This document shows, one piece after another, positions 36,407-45,515 of a DNA stretch of 64,000 nt (position 1 is its first letter; each line of letters starts with the position of its first letter). Source of the stretch: Gemmatimonadaceae bacterium (GTDB lineage: Bacteria > Gemmatimonadota > Gemmatimonadetes > Gemmatimonadales > Gemmatimonadaceae); assembly GCA_030835125.1 (NCBI GenBank), contig JAUQWM010000014.1, forward strand, positions 1 to 64,000, given 5' to 3'. The position numbers and the translations under genes were made by a program. The notes under the pieces are model-generated. The model was not told where the DNA came from. It worked only from the letters and a program-made list of their open reading frames with translations, and did no database searches.

Positions 36407-37024
36407 ATGGTCTCCCGCCGGGCGTTCGTCAGCTGGCTGAGCGGTGTCGGCGCCGCACTGGGTATCGGCGCCCGCACTCGATTCGTCGGCGCCGTCGAGC
36501 CAATCCTCGAAGTTCCCGGGCAGGGCGCAACGCTCGACGCGGTGGTGATGACGCGGATCGGGGACGCGGTGCTCCCGGCCGAGCTGGGTGACGCCGGCAT
36601 TGCCCGAATCAGCCGCGCATTCACGCAGTGGGTCGCCGCCTATCGTCCGGGGATGGAACTGGTCCATCCCTACGGCAGCAGCGAATTGCGCACGACCGGC
36701 CCTTCACCGGCAGCGCGATGGCGCGGCCAGCTGGCGGCCCTCGAGCGCGAGGCGCGCGCGAGGCACCGTCGTGGGTTCGTTGCCCTCGATCGCGACCGGC
36801 GCCGTGCGCTCGTAATTGCCGCGATCGAGGGAGAACGCACCGGGCGCATGCCCGACCCACTCGGCGCAACGCACGTCGCGGTCGCCCTGCTGGCGTGGTA
36901 TTACTCCACGCCCGACGCCACCGACCTGTGCTATGGCGCGCGCATCGGCCGGTATTCGTGTCGCCCACTGGTCAACGCAGCGCGTGAACCCCTGCCGCTC
37001 GCGCGACCGGGCGGACGCTCGTGA
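36407..37024 (+). CDS. gluconate 2-dehydrogenase subunit 3-like Tat protein
   Basis: The 205-residue small subunit of a GMC-type periplasmic dehydrogenase has a Tat motif (SRRAFVSWLSGVGAALGIG) and the family blocks VMTRIGDAVLPAELGDAGI and FVALDRDRRRALV. It is thought to escort or stabilise the flavin subunit through Tat export. Its stop overlaps the GTG of the GMC gene (GTGA), so they are translated together. The usual cytochrome c subunit gene is missing. Confidence 0.88.
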   Translation: MVSRRAFVSWLSGVGAALGIGARTRFVGAVEPILEVPGQGATLDAVVMTRIGDAVLPAELGDAGIARISRAFTQWVAAYRPGMELVHPYGSSELRTTGPSPAARWRGQLAALEREARARHRRGFVALDRDRRRALVIAAIEGERTGRMPDPLGATHVAVALLAWYYSTPDATDLCYGARIGRYSCRPLVNAAREPLPLARPGGRS

Positions 37025-38643
37025 GCGCCCGCGTCATCGAGACTGACGTCTGCATCGTCGGTTCCGGGATCACGGCCGCGATGGTGGCGGAGAAGCTCAC
37101 CGACGAACGCAATGCCCGGGTCCTCGTCGTGGAGGCGGGCGATGACATGCCGCAGCTCCAGGACTGGTACCGCCATCGCAAGCGCTTCCTGGACTACGGC
37201 GAGAGCCCGTGGCCCTCGGATCACCTGAATGACGCCTCGGTCGAGGGGATCCAGTCGCGATCGATGGGCGTTGGCGGCCTCGCGATGCACTGGGGAGGCG
37301 TCACGCCGCGGTTCAGTCCCGAGGACTTCCAGCTCAGGACCACCTGCGGCGTCGGCGATGACTGGCCGATCACCTACGACGACCTCGATCCCTGGTACCA
37401 GGAGGCCGAGGAGCGCATTGGCGTGTCCGGCGAGCAGGGTCCGGCCGACATCGATCCGCGTGGCAAGCCGTTCCCCCTGCCGAAGCTGCCGCTCTCATAC
37501 AACCTCGAGAAGCTGCAAGGCTGGGTGACCGGTGCCGGCATCCCGACGTGGAGCCAGCCCTCAGCGAAGAACTCGATCCCGTACCGGGGACGCAGCGCGT
37601 GCTGTCGCTCCGATACCTGCACGCCGATCTGTCCCGTCGGGGCCAAGTACTCGCCGGATGCGACGTGGCGCGACCTGCGCGCCAGGCACCGGGTGACGAT
37701 CCTGACGCGCACACTCGTCAGGCGGCTGGTGCCGGCGAGCGGGAGCGACCGCGTGGAGGTGGCGCAGGCCGTGTCGCGGGATCGCCCGTCGGACCCGGTC
37801 GAGATCCGCGCCAGCACGTTCGTGGTCGCGGGCGGCTACACCTGGAGCCCGCACCTCCTCCTGTTGTCCCGATCGTCGCGGTTCCCCAACGGCCTGGCGA
37901 ACGGTGCCGGCCTGGTGGGCAAGTACCTCACCGGCCACCGCAACGTGGGCGGCTACATCGCGCTGCCGCTGAAGCTGTACCCCGGACTCAACGAGCAGCA
38001 TTCCCTGGTCTCCAAGCACTTCATGCGGAAGCCGAGGTACGATCGCTACCTGCGGCACGACCTGCGCGTGTGGGAGTCTGCCGTCGACAAAGCACCACGC
38101 CTGCGGAACGACGCCGGGGACCTCCTGCTCGGTGACGCGATCCTCGCCGACTGGCGCGAGCGGACCCGCACCGGGACCGCGCGCGTGCGGTGCTACTACG
38201 ACGTGGTTCCCGCGCGCGAGAGCGAGCTGACCCTGGACCCGACGCGACTGAATGCGCTCGGCGATCCCCTGCCGAAGCTTTCGTGGCGCGACGCGGAGCT
38301 CTCGCGCGACCTTCGGGGCTGGACCGAGGAGCAGATCCGCTCGCTGTTCGAGACGCTGGCGCGGGCCGGGAACGGACGGGTCGTCCGGGCATCGAGCGAC
38401 GATTTCCAGGATCACCCGGCGGGCGGCTGTCGCATGGGGCGCGACGCCGCGACTGGGGTCGTGGACTCGTGGGGCCGGACGTTCGAGCACCCGAACCTGT
38501 TCGTCGTGGGCGCGCCGACGATGGTGAGCGGGAGCTGCGCCAACGCGACGCTGACCTTCTGTGCGCTGTCGCTGCGCTCGGCGACCGAGATCGGGCGTGA
38601 GTTCCCACAACGGTCGCCGGAAACCCGGAGGGAGGAAACGTGA
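37021..38643 (+). CDS. GMC-family FAD dehydrogenase
   Basis: The 540-residue flavin subunit has VCIVGSGITAAMVAE as the FAD-binding loop and MGVGGLAMHWGGVTPRF as the GMC signature. A cysteine-rich segment RSACCRSDTCTPICPVGAKY may bind metal or a cluster. The C-terminus has DHPAGGCRMG and VVGAPTMVSGSCANATLTFCAL with the catalytic His/Asn region. It lacks its own signal and is presumably exported with the Tat subunit. It should oxidise a sugar or alcohol and pass electrons to a cytochrome encoded elsewhere. It is coupled on both sides by GTGA overlaps. Confidence 0.92.
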   Translation: MSARVIETDVCIVGSGITAAMVAEKLTDERNARVLVVEAGDDMPQLQDWYRHRKRFLDYGESPWPSDHLNDASVEGIQSRSMGVGGLAMHWGGVTPRFSPEDFQLRTTCGVGDDWPITYDDLDPWYQEAEERIGVSGEQGPADIDPRGKPFPLPKLPLSYNLEKLQGWVTGAGIPTWSQPSAKNSIPYRGRSACCRSDTCTPICPVGAKYSPDATWRDLRARHRVTILTRTLVRRLVPASGSDRVEVAQAVSRDRPSDPVEIRASTFVVAGGYTWSPHLLLLSRSSRFPNGLANGAGLVGKYLTGHRNVGGYIALPLKLYPGLNEQHSLVSKHFMRKPRYDRYLRHDLRVWESAVDKAPRLRNDAGDLLLGDAILADWRERTRTGTARVRCYYDVVPARESELTLDPTRLNALGDPLPKLSWRDAELSRDLRGWTEEQIRSLFETLARAGNGRVVRASSDDFQDHPAGGCRMGRDAATGVVDSWGRTFEHPNLFVVGAPTMVSGSCANATLTFCALSLRSATEIGREFPQRSPETRREET

Positions 38644-39878
38644 GGCGAGCGGTCCTGCGAACGGCGCTCCTGATCCTGGCGACCCTGCCTGCGTTCGTGC
38701 CTCAAGGCGCCAGCGCGCAGGCACAGGGCGAAGCCATCGCGGTGACGGCGCAACGGCTGATCGACGGCACGGGCCGCAGGATCGACGGTGGCTCCGTGGT
38801 GGTCGAGGGGAACCGCATCACGAGCGTTGGTACGCTGCCTCCCGGCTTTCGCGGGCGCCGGATCGACCTCGGGGACGCGACGATCATGCCGGGCCTGATC
38901 GATGTCCATGTTCACGTGACGTGGTACTTCAATGCCCAGGGCCGGTACCACACGTCGAGCGATGGCGAGACGCCGGTCCAGGGCATGCTCGCAGCGGCCG
39001 GCAACGCCTACGAGACGCTGCTCTCGGGGGTCACCACCGCGCAGAGTCTCGGGTCCCCGGAGGATCGCGACCTCCGCGACGCGATCGCCCGCGGTTCGGT
39101 GCCGGGGCCACGGATCCTGACGTCGCTCGGCTCCATCAGCGGCGGGGAGCCCGAACAGATCCGGCAGCGGGTCCGGGACTTCAAGTCCCGCGGGGCCGAC
39201 GTCATCAAGGTCTTTGCTTCGAGGAGCATCCGCGACGGCGGCGGGCCCACGATGACGGTGGCGCAGCTCGAGGCGGCGTGTGGCGAGGCGCACGCCCAGG
39301 GCCTGCGCGCGCTCGTCCACGCGCACGCGACCGAGGCGATGTCGCTGGCGGTGGAGGCAGGGTGCGACCAGGTGGAGCACGGGGTGTTCGCGACGCCCGC
39401 GATCCTGTCGCGCATGGCGGCGAAGGGGACGTACCTGTCGCCGCAGTGCGGCCTCGTCTTCCGGAACTACCTCGAGAACCGCGCGAAGTACGAGGGGATC
39501 GGCAACTACAACGCCGAGGGATTCGCGTCGATGGAACGCGCGCTCCCCCTGGCCGTGGAGGCCGTGCGGAAAGCGGTGACGACACCGGGGCTGAAGGTCG
39601 TCTTCGGGACCGACGCGGTCGCCGGCGCGCACGGGCGGAACGTCGAGGACCTGATCTGCCGCGTGACCGAGGCAGGGCAGAAGCCGATGGACGCGATCCT
39701 GTCGGCAACGTCGGTGGCGGCGCAATCGATCGGGATGGGGGAGACGATCGGAACGCTGAAGCCGGGCATGCTGGCGGACATCATCGCCGTGCGCGGCGAC
39801 CCGCTCGTGGATTTCGCGGCGATGCGGCGGGTCGTCTTTGTCATGCGCGATGGCCGGACCTATCGCAATTCGCCGTAG
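38640..39878 (+). CDS. exported amidohydrolase
   Basis: The 412-residue protein has a signal peptide (LLILATLPAFVPQGASAQ) and an amidohydrolase barrel with DVHVHVTWYF, DVIKVFASR, LVHAHATEA, QVEHGVFATP and VFGTDAVAG. The beta domain returns at GMLADIIAVRGDPLVD. It starts at a GTG overlapping the GMC stop, with GGAGGGAGG upstream. Co-translation with a dehydrogenase suggests it opens or cleaves a cyclic amide or lactone-like substrate; this is inference. Confidence 0.9.
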   Translation: MRRAVLRTALLILATLPAFVPQGASAQAQGEAIAVTAQRLIDGTGRRIDGGSVVVEGNRITSVGTLPPGFRGRRIDLGDATIMPGLIDVHVHVTWYFNAQGRYHTSSDGETPVQGMLAAAGNAYETLLSGVTTAQSLGSPEDRDLRDAIARGSVPGPRILTSLGSISGGEPEQIRQRVRDFKSRGADVIKVFASRSIRDGGGPTMTVAQLEAACGEAHAQGLRALVHAHATEAMSLAVEAGCDQVEHGVFATPAILSRMAAKGTYLSPQCGLVFRNYLENRAKYEGIGNYNAEGFASMERALPLAVEAVRKAVTTPGLKVVFGTDAVAGAHGRNVEDLICRVTEAGQKPMDAILSATSVAAQSIGMGETIGTLKPGMLADIIAVRGDPLVDFAAMRRVVFVMRDGRTYRNSP

Positions 39879-39885
39879 GTTGACC

Positions 39886-41850
39886 ATGCGCCCCGGATCC
39901 CGAGGCCTGGCCATCGCCGTCGCCCTGATCGGCGCGGTATTCGTGTCCCTTCAGGCAGTCTTCCCCCAGGATCGGCCACGTCAGGTGGACTGGCCCGTGT
40001 ACGGTGGCGACGCCGGCGGGATGCGCTATTCGGTCCTGGCGGACATCAACCGCGACAACGTCTCCGGTCTCTCGCTCGCATGGACGTGGGCCACCGGTGA
40101 GTCGCCCATCCCGCAGACCGATTCCACGAAGGCGGCCCGGCCCGGCGCGTTCCAGGTCACGCCGCTGGTGGTGAACGACACGATGTACCTCAGCACGCCG
40201 TTCAACCGCGTCGTGGCGCTCGACGCCGCGAGTGGCCGCGAACTGTGGCGGTTCGATCCCGGCTCGCATCGATATGGACAGCCGTCCAACGGCACCGGCT
40301 TCGTGCATCGTGGCGTCGCGCTCTGGTCGGACGGCCGCGAGCGACGGGTGTTCATCAACACCCGCTGGCGCCTGATCGCGCTGGATGCGTCGAGCGGGCA
40401 GCCGGTGCCGACCTTCGGGACCGACGGGGAAGTCGACGTCACCGCGGGGCTCGACTGGGCGGTGAACCCCCTCCACTACACGAACACGTCGCCGCCGGTG
40501 GTGTGGGGCGACCTGGTGATCCTGGGCAACGGCGTCGGTGACCGACTGATGTACCGGCAGGATCCGCCAGGCGACATCCAGGCGTTCGACGCACGCACCG
40601 GGAAGCGCGTGTGGCGATTCCGGACGGTCCCCCAGCCGGGGGAGTACGGCAACGACACGTGGCGCGACGAGTCGTGGCGACACACCGGCCACACCAATGT
40701 CTGGGCGCCGTTCACGGTCGACAGCGCGCGCGGCCTGTTGTACCTGCCTGTGGGGACGCCGAGCAACGACTGGTATGGCGGCCGCCGGAAGGGCGAGAAC
40801 CTGTTCGGCGAGAGCATCCTGTGCCTGGACGCGCGGACCGGACGCCGGGTCTGGCATTTCCAGGTGGCCCACCACGGCCTCTGGGATTACGACCTGCCCG
40901 CCCCGCCTAACGTCGTGACGATCACGCGGCCGACCGGGCCGGTGGAAGCAGTGATCGTGCCGACCAAGCAGGGCTTCATCTTTGCGTTCGATCGCGTCAA
41001 CGGCACGCCGCTCTGGCCCATCGTGGAGCGGCCGGTCCCGGCGAGCGACGTTCCGGGCGAGGAGTCGTGGCCGACGCAGCCGTTTCCGTCACGACCGGCG
41101 CCGGTATCGCGGCAGGGGTTCACGCTCGACGACGTCATCGACTTCACCCCGGCGATCCGTGCCGCCGCCCGCGCCGAGGCCCTCCGGTACCGGACGGGCC
41201 CCCTGTACACGCCGCCGTCCCTGCAGGGGACGATCACGATGCCCGGGGCGATCGGTGGCGTGGGGTGGGGCGGCGCCGCGTTCGACCCGGAATCGAACAC
41301 GCTCTTCGTGAAGGCGTCGAACCAGCCGGCCCTCTGGCGGATCGTCAGGCGCGAGTCCCCCTCCGATACGATTGACTTCGAGTATGCGCCGGACCTGGCC
41401 AACTCCTCGGTCTCCGTGCGACTGCCCCGGGAAGGCGAGCCGCGCCTGCCCGGGTTGCCGATCAACAAGCCGCCCTATGGAACGCTCACGGCGATCGACA
41501 TGGCCACCGGGGAATTCCGCTGGCAGGTGCCTATCGGCGATTCACCGGAGGTACGCAACCACCCGCTCCTGCGCGAGGCGGAGCTTCCCCCGATGCTCGG
41601 CGTGGCCGGGGCCCCCGGGGCGACCGTCACCCGGGGCGGGCTGGTCTTTCTGAGCGGCGGGGGGAGCACTTTTTACGCGGTGGACGCCAGGGACGGGAGC
41701 GTCCGCTGGTCGGTCCCGCTGAACCAGCGGGCCTATTCGAATCCCATGACCTACCGGACGCGTACGGGAACCCAGTTCGTGGTCATCGCCACCGGCAGCG
41801 GGCAGGGTGCGACGCTCCAGGCCTTCGCCCTGCCATCAGGGCGCCGGTGA
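39886..41850 (+). CDS. PQQ-dependent dehydrogenase (quinoprotein glucose dehydrogenase-like)
   Basis: The 654-residue periplasmic enzyme has a signal anchor (GLAIAVALIGAVFVSLQAV). The classical opening VDWPVYGGDAGGMRYS is followed by beta-propeller blades with repeated tryptophan-docking segments (VVALDAASGRELWRF, IQAFDARTGKRVWRFR, ILCLDARTGRRVWHF, FYAVDARDGSVRW). No fused cytochrome c domain is present. It oxidises sugars or alcohols with PQQ. It begins 8 bases after the amidohydrolase, extending the oxidation cluster. Confidence 0.92.
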   Translation: MRPGSRGLAIAVALIGAVFVSLQAVFPQDRPRQVDWPVYGGDAGGMRYSVLADINRDNVSGLSLAWTWATGESPIPQTDSTKAARPGAFQVTPLVVNDTMYLSTPFNRVVALDAASGRELWRFDPGSHRYGQPSNGTGFVHRGVALWSDGRERRVFINTRWRLIALDASSGQPVPTFGTDGEVDVTAGLDWAVNPLHYTNTSPPVVWGDLVILGNGVGDRLMYRQDPPGDIQAFDARTGKRVWRFRTVPQPGEYGNDTWRDESWRHTGHTNVWAPFTVDSARGLLYLPVGTPSNDWYGGRRKGENLFGESILCLDARTGRRVWHFQVAHHGLWDYDLPAPPNVVTITRPTGPVEAVIVPTKQGFIFAFDRVNGTPLWPIVERPVPASDVPGEESWPTQPFPSRPAPVSRQGFTLDDVIDFTPAIRAAARAEALRYRTGPLYTPPSLQGTITMPGAIGGVGWGGAAFDPESNTLFVKASNQPALWRIVRRESPSDTIDFEYAPDLANSSVSVRLPREGEPRLPGLPINKPPYGTLTAIDMATGEFRWQVPIGDSPEVRNHPLLREAELPPMLGVAGAPGATVTRGGLVFLSGGGSTFYAVDARDGSVRWSVPLNQRAYSNPMTYRTRTGTQFVVIATGSGQGATLQAFALPSGRR

Positions 41851-41895
41851 CGATCTCCATGCGACCGAAGGTCGACTCCAACCGCGAGGGGACAC

Positions 41896-42153
41896 ATGGG
41901 ACTCATCTGGATGTGCCTGATCGGCCTTCTGGCCGGTGCGCTGGCGAAGTGGATCATGCCGGGCCGCGATCCGGGCGGATGGTTCATGACGATGCTGCTC
42001 GGAATCGGCGGCTCCGTGGTTGCCGGGCTGCTGGGTCGCCTGGTGGGCTGGTATCACCCCGGGCAGGGTGCGGGGTTGATCGCTTCCGTGCTCGGCGCCA
42101 TGCTCGTGCTCTGGATCTACCGGAAGTCGCAGGCCGGATCGGCGGGAGCGTAA
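41896..42153 (+). CDS. GlsB/YeaQ/YmgE-family membrane protein
   Basis: The 85-residue protein has three hydrophobic helices: GLIWMCLIGLLAGALAKWI with a conserved GxxAGxxA-like start, the Gly-rich WFMTMLLGIGGSVVAGLLG, and a C-terminal helix. It has the family PGRDPGG turn. It is a stress-associated inner-membrane protein of unclear mechanism. The ATG has GAGGGG about 5 bases upstream. Confidence 0.93.
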   Translation: MGLIWMCLIGLLAGALAKWIMPGRDPGGWFMTMLLGIGGSVVAGLLGRLVGWYHPGQGAGLIASVLGAMLVLWIYRKSQAGSAGA

Positions 42154-42170
42154 CGCAACGGAGGTCGTGG

Positions 42171-42809
42171 ATGCATCACCGGCTGGCAGCCGTGCCGCAC
42201 GTCGGGCTGGTGGCGGCCGCGCTGTGCTCCCTGTGGTCGGCATCCGTGTCGGCACAGGCGCCACGGCAGACGGACGCCGACCACTACACGCGCTACGAGC
42301 TGCTCGCGCCCGGCAGCGCGAAGTTCCGCATCATCTACGAAGTCACCGCGACGACCGCCGGAGCCACACGGTACTTCAACCCGATCCGTCGCGGGAGCAT
42401 CGCGACGGATGAAGCCGTGTTCGACCGGATGACGGGCGAACCCCTCCGCTTCGAGGTCGTGCGCGGCGACATCGCCCGCGCCGGTGGCGTGCGTGGCGCC
42501 GATTCCACCAGCGAGTACATCATGGTCCACCTGGCCCGGCCGGTCCCGTCAGGAGGAGAGGCGCGCATCCGGATCGACAAGACGTACGAGGACCAGCGGT
42601 CGTACCTGGCCGGCGGCGACACGCTCGTCTTCACCCGACCGTTAGGCATCAAGCGGAACGCGGTCGTCCTGCCGGTGGGGTATGAGCTGACGGGGGTGAA
42701 CTACCCGTCGCAGGTGCGGCAGGAGGCCGACGGCCGGCTGGCCGTGAGCTTCATCAACATCGGGAGCGCCGAAGTGCCGTATGTCGTCAAGGCGCGGAGG
42801 GTGCGGTGA
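42171..42809 (+). CDS. exported protein, first of a tandem paralogue pair
   Basis: The 212-residue protein has a signal peptide (GLVAAALCSLWSASVSAQ) and a beta-rich body. The segment YFNPIRRGSIATDEAVFDRMTG and the closing LPVGYELTGVNYPSQV and VKARR align with the next gene. GGAGGT stands 5 bases before the ATG. I do not recognise the family; the fold may be a beta-sandwich. Its TTA-GGC pair is in an exact octamer at 42640. Confidence 0.75.
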   Translation: MHHRLAAVPHVGLVAAALCSLWSASVSAQAPRQTDADHYTRYELLAPGSAKFRIIYEVTATTAGATRYFNPIRRGSIATDEAVFDRMTGEPLRFEVVRGDIARAGGVRGADSTSEYIMVHLARPVPSGGEARIRIDKTYEDQRSYLAGGDTLVFTRPLGIKRNAVVLPVGYELTGVNYPSQVRQEADGRLAVSFINIGSAEVPYVVKARRVR

Positions 42810-43462
42810 GAAGGCGCACGGCAGGGCTGGTGGCGATGCTGGCCGTCGCCGGGGTCGCGGGCGCGCAGGGGGCGCCGCCGGCCGCGGGTGCCAATCGTGG
42901 ATCGCGGCTGGGCGAACGGGCGCACCAGGACCGCGAGATCGTCTACTTCCTCCAGCAACCCGAGACGCATGCGTTCGACCTGTACCATGACTACACCGAG
43001 TCGCGGCCGGGCGTCGATCGCTACCTGAATGTCGTCCGCGGCGGGAGCGCCGTCTCGAATCCCTCCGCGCTGATCCTCGACACCGGCGAGAAGCTCGTCG
43101 TCGAGACGCTTCGCGGAGCGCGCATCAGCGAGGCCAGGATCGACATCGGCGAACCCGTGACTCCCGGGAGTGAGGTCGTGGTGATCCGGTTCCCGGCGGT
43201 GCAGCAGGGGCGGTCCGTGCGGCTGCGGATTTCGGAGACGTACACCGACTCCGCTCGATACCGGGTCGTCAACGGCGAGCTGCTGTGGGATCGCGCCTTC
43301 GGGAGGCCGGCCAACGCGATGGTCCTGCCGGAAGGCTGGTACCTGACGAACTGTTCGATCCCGGTCACCGTGTCGCTCCAGCCCGACGGCCGCGTGCGCC
43401 TCGATTTCGTGAACGCGCGCAACGACAACATCGACGTGCTGGTGACCGCCCGGCGGCGCTGA
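42806..43462 (+). CDS. exported protein, second of a tandem paralogue pair
   Basis: The 218-residue protein has a signal (AGLVAMLAVAGVAGAQ) and starts at a GTG overlapping the previous stop. It shares with its neighbour the blocks YLNVVRGGSAVSNPSALILDTG, RISETYTDSARYRV, LPEGWYLTNCSIPV and VLVTARR at the end. A gene duplication followed by divergence is the simple reading. Function is unknown. Confidence 0.75.
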   Translation: MRRRTAGLVAMLAVAGVAGAQGAPPAAGANRGSRLGERAHQDREIVYFLQQPETHAFDLYHDYTESRPGVDRYLNVVRGGSAVSNPSALILDTGEKLVVETLRGARISEARIDIGEPVTPGSEVVVIRFPAVQQGRSVRLRISETYTDSARYRVVNGELLWDRAFGRPANAMVLPEGWYLTNCSIPVTVSLQPDGRVRLDFVNARNDNIDVLVTARRR

Positions 43463-43468
43463 CGCCGC

Positions 43469-44425
43469 CTAACTCCCCGCGCTCCGGCCCGCATCGGGCA
43501 GCGCCGCCGGATCGGGCGCCGCCGCAGCCGCCTCATCGGCGCCGCGCGCGCGGGTCGGCGCGAGAGACCGCTCGGTGATGTAGCCCATGACGTAGGCCAC
43601 CTGGGACACCGCGGCAAGGATGGCCAGCCAGAGCGCTCGTGGCGATGTGTCCTTCCGGAACGGGAAGGTCACGAGGCGAACGTAGAACGACAGCGGCTCG
43701 CGGCGTGGTGCGGGGTGGCCGCGTCGCTCCCGAGCGTTCCGCAGGTAGCTCGCGCCCTGCCCATACCGGAGGTGCTGCCGGACGAATCGCCCCAGGGAGG
43801 AATCCAGGTGGTGCGTGACCCGGGCGGCATCCTCATAGTGAAATGGGCGTCCCGCCTCGCCCCAGCGCTCGCACAGGTCGCGATCCTCGGCGGCGGCCCG
43901 CGGGAACGACTCGTCGAAACCGCCCAGGGAGAGAAGCAGTTCGCGCCGGCATGCGACGTTGTTCGTGGCAAAGAACCGCAGGGAGGTGGGTGCCTGCCGG
44001 TAGTACTCGTAGAGGAAGTCGACGATGTTCTGGCTGGCGACGTCGTAGGGCGAGCCGGCCGGACCGGAACTGGTCGTGCTTCCACCGACGATGGCGTCCG
44101 GGTGGGCCTCGAGCGCTGCTTCGAGTGCGCGCAGCCAGCCACGATCCACGACGCAGTCGTCATCCGTGAAGGCGACGTACGTGCCCGTGGCGGCGTGGAT
44201 TCCGTTGTTCCGGGCCGTCGCCGGCCCGCGGTGTGCCTGCGTGACGAGGCGGATGTTGATCACCCGGCGCGCACGCTCGATGATCTCGGCCGGCATCCCA
44301 CCGCCATCATCGACCACGACGACCTCGAAGTCGGTTCGCGGATATTCGACCGCGGCGAGGGAGTCGAGGCAGGCGGTGAGCTGCCTGGGCCGACGCCGCG
44401 TCGGAATGACGATCGTGAACTTCAT
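43469..44425 (-). CDS. GT2-family glycosyltransferase
   Basis: The 318-residue protein has a GT-A fold: FTIVIPTRRRPRQLTACLDSL, VVVVDDGG, AYVAFTDDDCVVD-like DXD (YVAFTDDDC), the acceptor part FATNNVACRRELLLSLGGFDESFPRAAAEDRDLCERW with the ED catalytic motif, and one C-terminal hydrophobic segment (LWLAILAAVSQVAYVMGYI). It probably adds a sugar to a lipid-linked or surface glycan. It is divergent from the polysaccharide ABC export genes. Its stop lies in a 7-of-8 octamer copy (AGTTAGGC). Confidence 0.92.
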   Translation of the reverse strand: MKFTIVIPTRRRPRQLTACLDSLAAVEYPRTDFEVVVVDDGGGMPAEIIERARRVINIRLVTQAHRGPATARNNGIHAATGTYVAFTDDDCVVDRGWLRALEAALEAHPDAIVGGSTTSSGPAGSPYDVASQNIVDFLYEYYRQAPTSLRFFATNNVACRRELLLSLGGFDESFPRAAAEDRDLCERWGEAGRPFHYEDAARVTHHLDSSLGRFVRQHLRYGQGASYLRNARERRGHPAPRREPLSFYVRLVTFPFRKDTSPRALWLAILAAVSQVAYVMGYITERSLAPTRARGADEAAAAAPDPAALPDAGRSAGS

Positions 44426-44747
44426 CGCGAAGGAATGCGTCCCCGGTCGCTCATCACTGCGCCTCCGTAGGCGAACCTCCTGTCCGCCAAGTCCCCTGAC
44501 GCCCGCATGTACACGTCGCCCCAGCGCAAGACCTGCACCGTGCCTGCTTCGCCGCGGTCACCGCGCAGCCATTGCGGAACCTGTTGCCCTGTAACAGCTT
44601 CTGCGGCCGGCGTACCGGAGCAACCATCCCGTCCGGCCGAAGTCGCGGTACAGGTCCCACAGGGCGTCGCGACGCGCAGGCCTCGGCAATCGTCCCACCG
44701 CTGGGTGAAGATATAGTCGAGCCGACCATTGATCGCGAGCCTCAGCC
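44426..44747. other. 322-base intergenic region
   Basis: The only reading frames are short and overlap each other on opposite strands, and neither is convincing. A dyad CTGTT-7-AACAG sits at 44581-44597. An AT-richer run GAAGATATAG lies at 44707-44716, about 30 bases before the exporter permease, and could contribute to its promoter. Nothing else is recognisable. Confidence 0.5.
44581..44597. promoter_or_regulatory. small dyad in promoter region of glycan exporter
   Basis: This is a perfect 5-bp inverted repeat, CTGTT...AACAG, with a 7-base spacer, 151 bases before the permease start. It could be an operator or chance. Confidence 0.2.
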
Positions 44748-45515
44748 TTGATTGACCGGACCGAACGCGCGCTGCTCTGGGCGCTGGTGGTGCGAAACGT
44801 AAAGGTCCGCTACCAGCGGTCCGCGCTCGGCCTGGTGTGGGCGCTGCTCAACCCGGTGCTGATCATCCTGTGCCTGGTCGCGGTCTTCACGTACGTCATC
44901 AGGATCCAGCTCGAGGACTTCTGGGCGTTCCTGGTCTCGGGCTACTTCGCCTGGATCTATTTCGCGCACACGGTCTCGACCAGCGTCACGATCCTTCGCG
45001 ACCACGGCCAGTTGCTCCGCAGCGTCCGTTTTCCGCCAGTGCTGCTGATCTGGAGCAACGCCATCTCGCGCGGGATCGAGTTTGCCATTGAACTCGTGCT
45101 GGTGTGCGCGGTGATCGCCATCTTCCACCACCATGGCGTCCCGGCGTCCTACGCGCTCCTGCCGCTGGCCGTGGTCATTCATGTACTCATGACCGTCGCC
45201 TTCGCGCTGCCGGTGGCCGCCGTCGGCGTCTTCTTCCAGGACACGCAGCACGGGTTACCCGTCCTCCTCACCGCGCTGGGGTACATCTCCCCGGTCTTCT
45301 ATTCGCTGTACATGGTGCCGGAACCGCTGCGGGCGTGGTTCCTGGTGCTGAACCCGTTGACGCGCGTCTTCCCGCTCTTCCATGCGGTGATCTACGATGG
45401 CCGCTTTCCACCAATCATGGCGTGGGTGCTGGCGGCCACGCTCGCCGGGGCGCTCTGCGTCGTGGGCCACGCGGCCTTCCGCTGGCGTCGCCCCGTCTTC
45501 GCCGAGGTCGTATGA
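44748..45515 (+). CDS. polysaccharide/teichoic-type ABC-2 export permease
   Basis: The 255-residue permease has six hydrophobic helices and the family opening LLWALVVRNVKVRYQRSALGLVWALLNP, followed by FLVSGYFAWIYFAHTVS. It is Wzm/TagG-like and exports O-antigen or capsule-like glycans across the inner membrane with the ATPase downstream. The start is a TTG with weak ribosome binding. Its stop overlaps the ATPase start (ATGA). Confidence 0.9.
   Translation: MIDRTERALLWALVVRNVKVRYQRSALGLVWALLNPVLIILCLVAVFTYVIRIQLEDFWAFLVSGYFAWIYFAHTVSTSVTILRDHGQLLRSVRFPPVLLIWSNAISRGIEFAIELVLVCAVIAIFHHHGVPASYALLPLAVVIHVLMTVAFALPVAAVGVFFQDTQHGLPVLLTALGYISPVFYSLYMVPEPLRAWFLVLNPLTRVFPLFHAVIYDGRFPPIMAWVLAATLAGALCVVGHAAFRWRRPVFAEVV

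Noticed and set aside
44454-44729. Short open frames in the 44.4-44.7 kb gap on both strands
   Set aside because: They overlap each other, have no ribosome site or motif, and amino-acid usage typical of random GC-rich frames.
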